Shown in pieces: positions 47,001-57,673 of a stretch of 64,000 bases of DNA. How positions within the stretch are numbered: the first letter of the stretch is position 1; every line of letters begins with the position of its first letter. This DNA comes from Zygnema cylindricum (taxonomy: Eukaryota; Streptophyta; Zygnematophyceae; Zygnematales; Zygnemataceae): the NCBI GenBank assembly GCA_037447655.1, contig JBBHKE010000879.1, positions 293,429-357,428 on the forward strand, read 5' to 3'. The notes below the pieces were generated by a model. That model ran no database searches. It was not told the DNA's origin and saw only the letters and a program-made list of their open reading frames with translations. A program made the translations under genes and the position numbers.

Positions 47001-50000
47001 CGCCGTTTCCATACAAAAAAACATGAAAGAGTCCTTAGATAAAAAAGGGAGTTACTATACCCTCGGGTAAATGTCGCGATTGTACATATCAAAAATGTAA
47101 ACTTTATCTGCCATCCACAACAAATTTTCCATTTACAAAAAACCCTCCCTTGTATAAATCCATCAGGCTGAGATACTCAAAATGTCCACAGGATTGCATA
47201 CTTGACATTCAATGCCAAACACATAACAAATGGTAAAATAAAAGATACTATAAAGGAAAAGAAAATAATACCTTCATTTGTAAAGTCACGCTCGTGCCCA
47301 TTGCCTTGGTGAGCATCCAAGTCTATAATCATTACACTGTAAACCACACAAAGTCCAAACATTGTTTTTTTCATATTCAATAGAAATTCACAAACAGCAG
47401 ATGGTGAACAACATCAACAACTTGACAGCAACTCCGATGAATACCTGCATATCAATGCTCAAGTAAAAACAACCACACACAAAAGTTTATGCTGACAAAG
47501 GAATCAAAGCAATGGACGTCATTTATAATACATGAAAACGAATCTCATAGCAAGCTTGGGTTTTTAAGGACTATGTTGTAAATCCTCACCGCGAAATCCC
47601 TAGTCGACCAAATGCGAACTTAACGGCCAATGAAATATCTGCATATGCACAGAAACCACCTCCATGTGCTGCAGAGGCATGATGAAATCCACCCCCAATA
47701 TTGATAGCCCAACCCCTTTCTAATGCCAATTTAGCACCAATCACAGTGCCTCCCACCTGCGACCACAACAGCTTTCACTTATTCAAGGTAAAGTAATAAT
47801 AACAATAACAATAACAATAACAACAATAACAATAACAATAACAATAACAATAACAATAATATTAATATTGATGATAACAATAATAATAATATTAATAATA
47901 ACGATAATGATAAAAACAAAGTACACTAGTCGTTTTTGGCGACATCAAGCGAATAGTGCGATCTAGTCGACATCCGTAATTTGGTATAAAAAATGCACCT
48001 GAAGACGAAATGGATACAGTAACTGCCGCTGAACAAGAAAGTTTGGAAGAAGCGCCACTGGTGGAACCTTTAGTGTTTAAAGAAAAAAAGAAAAAAGTGA
48101 GAGAGAGATTAGGAATTATATAGCTTCTAACTATTTGAGAACAAGGTGCATGAACAACAGTAGCATCCAAGAAATCAAAGATGGAAATACTGAACTGCTC
48201 CTGTAGTCACTGAAACTTACCGTCCAACTTATAGATTTCCAAGCTCATCTTCCCTACAAACACCATCAAATAGCGATCAAAAATCGTTGAGGTAACATTA
48301 AAATGCTGATCTGGTTTTGATTTGGCACTTCATAAAAGATTCCTGCATGTAACTTCCTGCATTTTCAATTACTCAACTAAAATTTAAAAAACGAGCCTTG
48401 GTTGTCATACAGACAAACGCAGAAACAGTTTAAGAGATTTTGAGGACAGCAAGCACCTCTGTTATAGTCGCCACATTGACGCTCCAATTGAGACTGTTGA
48501 GATAATCTTTCGTGTGCGCCTGGACCAAGCCAACACTCAGAACCTCAAAAATCAGATGAGTTTACTTAGGGATACTCTCTCTCTCTCTCTCTCCCTCTCC
48601 CCCTCCCCCCCTCTCCCCCTCTCCCCCTCCCCCCCTCTCCCCCCCTCCCCCCCTCCCCCCCTCCCCCCCTCCCCCCCTCCCTCCCTCCCTCCCTCCCTCC
48701 CTCCCTCCCTCCCTCCCTCCCTCCCTCCCTCCCTCCCTCCCTCCCTCCCTCCCTCCCTCCCTCCCTCCCTCCCTCCCTCCCTCCCTCCCTCCCTCCCTCC
48801 CTCCCTCCCTCCCTCCCTCCCTCCCTCCCTCCCTCCCTCCCTCCCTCCCTCCCTCCCTCCCTCCCTCCCTCCCTCCCTCCCTCCCTCCCTCCCTCCCTCC
48901 CTCCCTCCCTCCCTCCCTCCCTCCCTCCCTCCCTCCCTCCCTCCCTCCCTCCCTCCCTCCCTCCCTCCCTCCCTCCCTCCCTCCCTCCCTCCCTCCCTCC
49001 CTCCCTCCCTCCCTCCCTCCCTCCCTCCCTCCCTCCCTCCCTCCCTCCCTCCCTCCCTCCCTCCCTCCCTCCCTCCCTCCCTCCCTCCCTCCCTCCCTCC
49101 CTCCCTCCCTCCCTCCCTCCCTCCCTCCCTCCCTCCCTCCCTCCCTCCCTCCCTCCCTCCCTCCCTCCCTCCCTCCCTCCCTCCCTCCCTCCCTCCCTCC
49201 CTCCCTCCCTCCCTCCCTCCCTCCCTCCCTCCCTCCCTCCCTCCCTCCCTCCCTCCCTCCCTCCCTCCCTCCCTCCCTCCCTCCCTCCCTCCCTCCCTCC
49301 CTCCCTCCCTCCCTCCCTCCCTCTCTATGCCATAGTAGGTGCAAATGGCACAGAGCTCACTACACGTGTCTATCTCCTACTGATACCAATCTGAAAAGCG
49401 TCAGTTAACCACAGAATATTGGCATTTCACAACCTTCTACAGAGTTGGAAAACAGCAGAGGAAAACTTACCAGCAATAGGTCATCCTCCGTCGCCTCCTG
49501 GGGAGTTACATACTGCTGACTCTCGATCACACCCTCCTGCAGGAGATACTGCAGAATGCCGCCCCATTTTGTGGAGTCGAAGGGATGTCTGCGCAGCCGA
49601 TTTCAGTCAAAAACTCACTCTCACCTTCAGCAATGTCATAAACTTCGAAAAAATAATGGCTGTTATTCTACTAAAAGTATAACGGCACGGCTTCAAACAA
49701 AATACACCAGCACATTTTAGAGTGCAAAACAACCTAGGTTGCATATTGAAAGAAAGAAAGTTGATAATTCCTTACAGTTTCTCGAGTCCAAGAAAAGTGA
49801 TGTCATACTTTGACGAATATATTAAAGGTTCCTGCAAAAATGTCCAACCGAGGAGGAAATAAATGATCCACAAAAAGTAAGCAAACAAGGACTGTGTCTA
49901 TTCTCACGACAAGAAAAAAGAAAATGGTCACCTTCTCTTGTGGCACGTCAAATAAAAGTTTGGTTTCTTCCAGTCTTTCCTCATTTGTCTTTTCCTTTTT

Positions 50001-50246
50001 CTTTCCAAACATATCGATTATGGAAAGCGGAGTATTTGCAACACAATTAATCAACCTTTTCTTTGCTTTCAGATTTTCAAAACGTCCAACACCAGGGGAA
50101 GAAAAGGAGACTCGAAAGTTATTTCCTTCAAGCGTTTGCTCCTTTCCCAGACAAGCTATTCGCGTACAACCTTTTCCTATTGTGATATGGGGCAAGCTAC
50201 GGAAGGATAGAAATGCTGTAGAGGCGATGTGATAGCCTAAAGCCAT
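44077..50246 (-). CDS. Class IV histone deacetylase (HDAC11/HDA2 type)
   Basis: Exons on the minus strand: 50246-49932, 49831-49776, 49588-49471, 48519-48457, an unplaced segment, 47756-47590, 47336-47272, 47107-47061, 46730-46686, 46396-46346, 45338-45264, 44459-44372 and 44174-44077. This gives about 395 residues plus 20-30 missing. All phases agree outside the gap. It removes acetyl groups from lysines using zinc. Key parts: LGLEKLHPFDSTKWG, GGTVIGAKLALERGWAINI, GGGFHHASA (His pair), IDLDAHQGNGHERDF (Asp and His zinc ligands), YNAGTDVLEGDPLG (Asp ligand) and VTSGGYQ (catalytic Tyr). The first 80 or so residues (MALGYHIASTAFLSFRSLPH, basic, Ser/Thr-rich) precede the domain and could be an organelle leader. 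Residues between VNVATITE and QVGGT were not located; a candidate is about 47937-48003 (AFFIPNYGCRLD). Confidence 0.92.
44878..44988. repeat. CTCTCA microsatellite
   Basis: Mixed (CTCTCA)n and (CTCTCC)n run in an HDAC intron. Confidence 0.85.
45407..45700. mobile_element. MITE, TACACCG family, subtype C, right end unclear
   Basis: Left end TACACCATGAACTGTTATTA. Interior GGTTTATATTAGTGTTATTA matches the copy at 22149. In the HDAC intron before exon 45338-45264 (read on the plus strand it follows that exon). Confidence 0.55.
47798..47912. repeat. AATAAC microsatellite
   Basis: (AATAAC)n with AATAAT variants, about 110 bp, in an HDAC intron. Confidence 0.9.
48581..49324. repeat. Very long CCCT tetranucleotide repeat
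   Basis: A CT and CCCCCT-rich lead (48581-48676) passes into nearly perfect (CCCT)n from about 48677 to 49322, some 645 bp or 160 units with no interruption that I can see. It lies in the third intron of the HDAC gene, so the pre-mRNA carries (AGGG)n, a sequence able to form G-quadruplexes. Three-frame invariance makes long false frames on both strands. Confidence 0.97.
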
Positions 50247-50607
50247 GGACAATTGCTAGATCAATAAAAAAAGACTCCCACGCGTGCCATTCAGAGTATA
50301 AGACAAAGCCATGCAGATGAACATTTAGTGCGCATGCAAGAAACGGCGTAAAACGCGATCCAAGTTTCTTTCTCTCCGTCTTTTCTTTCCATGGAATTGA
50401 TAGAATGATTTTGTCTCGATCTCTGTACCTCCGTGAGGCTTTCTCTGCTAGCTTCTTGCTTTTCGTCATGGAATGGGAAGGATGATTTTATCTTGTTGAG
50501 TGCACCTTTGTGTGCCTCTCTATCCTGCAATTCTTTTCTGCAGCAGGCTTTGGAACTGTGTTCTGCAAGCCCGCCCAGCTGTACTCCCTTTTTCATATCT
50601 ATACCGT
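50247..50607. promoter_or_regulatory. Putative shared bidirectional promoter, HDAC and APC5
   Basis: The HDAC start (50246, minus) and the APC5 start (50608, plus) are 361 bp apart and head to head, leaving no room for separate upstream regions. Plus-strand ATGs at 50433 and 50500 precede the APC5 ATG in other frames and could act as upstream ORFs if included in the mRNA. No TATA box is obvious. Confidence 0.55.
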
Positions 50608-53600
50608 ATGGCGGCATCACGTGTAACACCTCACAGGGTTGCATTATGTGCTCTCCTAGGAGCATATGCCACGCCTGCTGCTTGGCCGCATTTCAACACA
50701 CTGCGACGAGGTGTACGGCAGAAGCTTGCTTTGTTTCTTCTTGGAGAATCACAGGTGCGTTTCATTGCAACTCAGTGTTTCTACAACTATATGCACAAAT
50801 CATTCAGTTATATACGAGATGGCTATAGGTGTTGTGACATTGGCAGTAATGCCACAGCGTTCTTGACGACAACATTGATGTTGTCGCATGTTGTATCTAC
50901 ATTTTACTTTTTTCTCGCCTTATCTGTTTTCAAATAAAAGAATGATAGGATTTCAATCCCAGATGGAGGAGGAGTAAATTCTTATCGTGCAATCCTATAA
51001 TTTTAAAAGGTGAAATTTTGACGGCAAGATGCATGTCCAATTCAGACATTCTCTACTAGTGTAAAAGGGACTTATTTAGGCAAGTTCACAAGCTCCCAAT
51101 ACACTCACAAAGCACGCTGGCCATTTCCTTAAAATGGCATCTTTTACAGGAAATTTTTAAGATTGACGGCCTATCGCCATTGGTGAGACTATTGTTACAC
51201 ATTTTTTTTTTTGTGTTAACCATGATAGCTCAAGACTTGCACGAGGGTGCACATTGGGAACATGATTGAAAGGAAATTTTTTATTCCTTTTGTAGAAGAG
51301 CCATTCCGTTCTTCTTTTCTAAGCATGTTAAGCCATAATAAGGAGGGCACTTGACAAATTGCTTTTTAAGATGTGACACTGTCATGTTGTTGGAGAATTA
51401 ATTGCTGGCTCGAAAATTCCATGCCTAGCAATTATTTCTACAGGTTTAGTAGTAGACGCAAATGCTTGTCATTTTAGATGACATGTTGCATGATGACATC
51501 CGTTTGGTCGCCCAAGCGGAACGAGGTAGCAGTTCAGCTTATCTCAGCAAAACTGCTCTTTCTCTGTGCCTTCCCTCTGAAACAGGCACAGACAATGGTG
51601 TATAGCTTGGCAGTCAGAAATGATATGCATAATTTGCTTCTATTTTCCCATGGCTTCTATTGTCACATGGATACTGGGCTTCTGTTGTTGCAACACTGAT
51701 TGGCATGTACTCCGTAAGTAAGGTCCCTCACTGCGAAAGAGTAGCTGTCTATGTTTGCAGTTAAGTCTCAAAATAACTCCACGACTGCAGAGAAGTTGTT
51801 TTATACTGTCTTGACTAACTTTGGATTTTACTTATTTTATGCTCGATTTTGCATTTCCTCAAGAACTCTGGTGTAGTCTGAAATCTTGTAAGGTAGGTCA
51901 CGAAAGTTGAAAGCACCTATACAAAGTACAATAGGTTCATGCAGCCTTGAGGAAACTAAAAGAGATGGATTTGCCACTTTGGTTTGATTCTATGCGTCAT
52001 CTTCCACTTGTGAGGCATTTTGCTAAGAAGCAACCATTGAGGTTTATTCCTCAACTTGCAGGCCTCAGATACTTACTTGGAGCCTTCGTTAGAGGAACTC
52101 AGAAACAGCCTTCGAGTTTCCCTGGGAGAAACTGGGGATCAGCTGGCTCGACAACTATCGAATCGCATGAGAGCTTTCCTTTGTGTGGACGATGTCATCT
52201 CCTTTTTTCTTAGCTTAAAGGGTGGGTTGTGATTATACCTTGGGGGATCAAATGCATGAAATTTGTTCTTCATCATAGATTATCCATGCAGTACCAATGT
52301 TTAATTAGATATGTTTTTAACAAATTGAATACCAACCTGCTCTGCCAATTGTCATCTAGTTCAGAGATGAACAGCAATCTTGCGCAGGTGACATGACTCT
52401 GCATGTTTCTCTGAGTCAGATTATACAAAAAACGTTTTTTTTGAAATTCCCTATTTATGCAGCTTTCCAGATGAATTTTAGATTGACTCACTTTATAGTT
52501 CTCTCACAAACTGACGTGAGCTTGGGATATTGCGGACAGATCTGCTGTCCACTCCTCCATATACCACCCCAACAGATGGTGGAGGAGAAGAGGAGGACCT
52601 GTTGGTGGAGCCGAATAGCTCTCTGGGCCTCTTTTTGCGTCGCTGCATCCTTAATTTCAACTCACTGACCTTTGAGGTGATGTTACAACTTGTGCCTTAC
52701 ATTTCAGTGCTGAGATAGCATGTAGAAGGTGGGATTTGCCCATCTTGCCTTTAATTCTTTCACACTCTTCACAGCCTTTTCTTTTTAGTCTACACAAAAT
52801 AGGCATTTTTCAATTTCCCAATCCGGTGTCTCCTTCACAATCTAAAGTGGGTCGTCGGCTGAAATTTATGAAATTTACCATATGGCCTAGATTCCTCTCT
52901 GCAATATATAGGCTCATATCTAATGCTCCTCGTCAAAACGTGTGATACTCACGCTGCCTTAAACACGTTTTGGCCCCGAGGGCCAACGTTCTGATGAATT
53001 CGTCCAACCATTTACCTCTATCCCTTGTTATTGAGGTTTCCAGCGTTTATGTGAACACTACAATGCTTATAGGGTAATAACACAACCGAAATTGACCCTC
53101 GTTTTGTGGTAACTACACATTTTTATGAGTAAACAGCCTTTACTCTTTACCCACAAAACGGGGGCAAATTTTGAAATTCAAAAACCTGGCTAGAGTAGTG
53201 TTTGTTTTAGCGCTCTCTAGTTTCTTATTGGAACCTCATTTTATTTATTTATATTTTGCCTCTTCTCTCTTTTTCCCTTTTTTCTTTTTTTGTAGGGAAC
53301 CTGCCGTTTACTTGCAGACATCCGTGCGTATTACCAGGTTTCCATTTCTAAAGAATTGGTGGCTTCTCCTTCCCAACCGCCTCACAATATGTGGGAACTT
53401 GATGAGTTTGGAACAGATGAGGTTTTGGAGGATGAAACCGCTCTTTCCGATAGAATGACAGATTTAGTGGAAAGAAGGACAAGTCATGGTGGGAGTACAT
53501 GTTCAGATGATCTTGATTTTGGAGTAGACACTCCAATGTCGGTTTCTACAAGGAGGAGAAGCACAAGAAGAAGCAGTTTTATGCAAATGCACGAAAACAT

Positions 53601-56600
53601 GGATGAGGAAGATCTTCATGGTGGTCGAGAGCCGTTATGGAAACGTCCAGGGAAAGGTGAGGATATGCATTCTTTATATTGAGTAGTTGTCTGCAGAATC
53701 TTTGGTACGTCAAGTCACTTTGCTTTTATTGACATGCAATGGGAAGTCATGATTGAGTTAACGGCTCTTATGAAACCGGGGTTGTCTTTCCATATCAAAT
53801 AATGCAAGGATCTGCTTTAATGTATATCTGCAGCTAGTGTGAACATCGTTTAGATTAAACATTCAAAAGTAGTCCCATTAACCAACGTTACTAATTTAGA
53901 GATGGAGAATTTGTGATTCTTTTACTAGCACAGACCCTGACGAGCTCTTGGGCATGGCGAATCTACAAGCCGAGGAGGCAATGGATGTGGAGGAAGGAGA
54001 CGAGGAGATTGAGGAGAATGAGGAGATTGAAGATGGAGGGTTTTATTTTGCTTTTGGAAGCCCATCAGCTCAGGCAAGAGGAGGAGAACAGCCAAAGTTC
54101 ATTCGTCCAAAACCACAACTTGAAGCTTATCTGCATCAGCAGGCAGCAGTTATTGAAAAGTAAGCTGTCAACTACATTCTTAAGAGTATTTTTTCCATCG
54201 GTACCATTTGTGATTTTTTTAGGATTTTTCTATACAGCATAGCTCCTCCATTGATTTATCAATAAATTTAGCTTTTTAAAAACCTTTCTTTATTGCTCGT
54301 CTTTTCGCATTGCCAGGATAGGTGTATGCCTTTGTCCGCTGATGATTTAGGATCTCAAAATTTTTTCGACATCAAAATTGGGCGACTCTGGAAAAGCTGA
54401 TATATGTCTTTCAATTGTGACAACAGGCAAGTTGGGACAATGGGCATGGCTGAGCTCGATGCTCAGTTGAAGGATTTGCTTAAACTTGCACCAGAATTGC
54501 CTAAGGTAAGGGTTTCAACACACAATTTTTCTGATTATTTTGTTCACTCACCTACGGTACTAATTTCAACATACAGTATTTGCCACTCTCACCCATTGTA
54601 CGAATTTCATATAATATTTGTGCTTATATGTCCACTCTCACCTAAGGTAAGAAAAGTGAAACCAGCCAGGGCACACAGAAGGAAATATATCCAAACAAAG
54701 ATATACCTGCACCCCAAAATTACTCTCAACTTATAAGATTGAGCCGACATCTTCACCACTATCAGCACGGTCCACATTACTTGAGAAGAAAATGGCTTTT
54801 TATCGATACTAACTAAACTGTTCTATAGAAAACCATGAGTTTGTGTGGACTACGTCTAATCGGGGAGCAGACTACACCGTGAATCGCTTTTAGTCTTAAG
54901 AAAAAAATCGTCAATAGTTATGTTTTTCGTCCAAATGACGTGGACGATTTTAACTGCAAAAATAATTAGCTTTAAGAAAAAAACAGTTATTATTAAAGAT
55001 GTTACTATCTTTTCAGGGCAAGAATAACTGTAACGGAATTAGTGCTATTAACGCTAATAGCGATTCACGACATAGTGCAGGACAACATTGTTGTTAACAC
55101 AACTAAGACTAGTAGAAGTGAACAATGTAGAGAGCAGCACAAAGGATGAGAACTAAGATAATAATAACACAGTTTGTATGATGCAAGCTACTCCTGAGTT
55201 TGGGGGGGAAATTTTCAGGTTCACTATCTGCGATACCTCAATTTTGTCCAGCACGGAGATTTCGCTGCAGCCCTGGAGAGTTTACATCGATATTTTGACC
55301 ACAGGTCATTGACAATCTTGAAAATTGTCAAGCTTTTCTTTATATGTTGACTAGTGCTTGTCCAGCTGTCTGATTAGAAATTCAGTCTATTCAAGTCCTT
55401 CTTCTTCACATGTTTTTTAACTGGTAATTTCTGAAAAATTGCATAGAAACGGCTTCACTATTCTCAGCCACAACCTTAGATGATTCAAGAATATATACCT
55501 GTTTTACCTGTTAAATTCAGTCTTACAGTTTAAAAAAAACTTCATTTATTTTTCCCTGTTGAATGTTTCAGTGGTTATAATTCTCAGTCAACATGACGGA
55601 CCTCAGCCCAATGAATTTCACATATCCTCCAAGGATTATCCACTCATGTTAACCATAAATAATGTAAACTATGTGGGAAAAGGAGCAGCGATTTCTCATA
55701 AAGCTCTACTTTTTTTTTGTATACATATCCTACCTCATACATATCATAGATGTCCCACTCTTCTTCACCATAAATAAAGTTGACTTTGTGGAAAAAAAAA
55801 AGCAGTCAGAGCTCATGATGTTTTTTTTTTTTTTTTCGGCAGTGCAGAGCAGGCGGGATTCTCTACTCAAGACTCGACTGTTGGTCCCCACCAGGCAGCA
55901 CTGTTAGGCCTTGGATCTCTGCACGTACATTTCGGTCACGTCGCAGAAGCTCTTAGGGTTTGTACACTTTTACCTTATCTATTTTGCTTACCTTTTATCC
56001 TGTTCGGTGATGGGAGGGAATGCATGGGATTTGGGTCGCTTTGGGTTTCTTTTTGTATTTTGTTTTTTGTTTGTTGACTAAGAGGTGCAGTCCTTCAATC
56101 TTTTGCTCATCAGATATTATCTTTTTGTGTCAGCCAATGAAAGTGCGGTGCATTCTTATAGCAGCAGACAGATTTATTTTGTCGTTGTTTATATTTCATA
56201 TTTTTCTTGCGATCTGACCCCCCACGAAATGAAAACTTGAAGCAAAAGAAGTTGTTGCAAGGTTCGTTTTTGATTTTCATGTTTCCGCTGTTTTATTACA
56301 GGCGTTAAACGAGGCCGTCCAGTTAGCACACCAGGTATGCGCGTAGCTTATTGATTTTTTTCTCTTTGATCTGTTGTAATATTAAGTGAAGGGAGTTCAA
56401 AGTTGGTAATGACATGCAATTAGTTTGATATTTTTTGTCCATTACTAAAGGGTGTGAGATATTGCCAAGTTTTCTGGAAGGTCTTTTTTCTGCTTACAAT
56501 GAATGTCTGACCTTACGTCATGTTTCTAGCTTCCACTTGAGCGTTTGTGAGTCCACATGTTTGATAAACTAAACAATGGACTTAGATGGTTTACAATTTT

Positions 56601-57531
56601 AATTACGCTTCCTCTTTCATTGGAAGGGTGTATCAGCACTTGCTAGTCTTGCTCGCTTGCTAGGTTGTCATTTGGCTGATATGGTTAATAACTTTGAAAC
56701 TTTTGGATCTTCTTCTGTCAGATTTTTTTTTGTATTATAGCAGAAGTTCCATTGTATAATAGATCTTGTTCTGTCGGGAATTCTTTGTGTTATGGATTTT
56801 CTTCTGCCAGAATTTCCATTGATTTTACAAATTCTTGGGTGTATGCAGAACAATGACCATGTTGGTTTGGCACATATCATGGCATCACTCTGTCATCTTC
56901 TATCAGAAGCTGCCAGCTCAGCACATCTTGGTTTTGGGAAAGATATGGCCCGTTCAGGAATTGGCTGTGATTCCGATGCTCTGGCTGTTCAACAACAGTT
57001 ATTAGGTCTTCTTCAAAGATGCCTTCGACGAGCTGTGGAGCTAAAATTGCCCCATCTGGTGGCCTTTGCCCGACTCGGACTCGCCAGATATGACTTGCAG
57101 GTGATCTTTCACTCAGAATTTTTACATAATGACTCTCGGCATTTATACAATTTTTTCAAAAGCAAACTGACTTTGCATTTCTCCTCAACAATGTTTTCTT
57201 CTGTCCAAATTCTGCAGATATTTGGCCAGATATTAAATTGATAGCATATCTAAGAATTCTTCTCAGAAAATTTTATGGACTCATTTTTTTTTTAATTCTC
57301 GTTCCGTTTGACATTTGCCACCTCTTTGTTTCAAAAATGTCCACCCGTCCATTCCACTCTGCTGTCCTTCCCGCCATCCTTTTTCTTTTCAGGCCTTTGT
57401 GACCCCGAGAGGTTTTCAGCCTGTGGTGTGTCATTGATGGAAAAAGTATTCCTTTTCTGGTTCCCTTTCAGGTCCATCTTTCCATTTTATTTCAAGACCC
57501 ATTTACATATTCCTTCCATTCCTATCCTCCC

Positions 57532-57575
<44 letters not shown>

Positions 57576-57641
57576 TCTCTCCCCCTTTCCCTCTCTCCCT
57601 CTCTCCTTCTCTCCTTCTCTCCCTCTCCCTCCCTTTCTGTC

Positions 57642-57673
<32 letters not shown>

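Noticed and set aside
48514-49344. Open frames of 260-273 codons on both strands
   Set aside because: Pure translations of the CCCT repeat; no start, splice or composition support.
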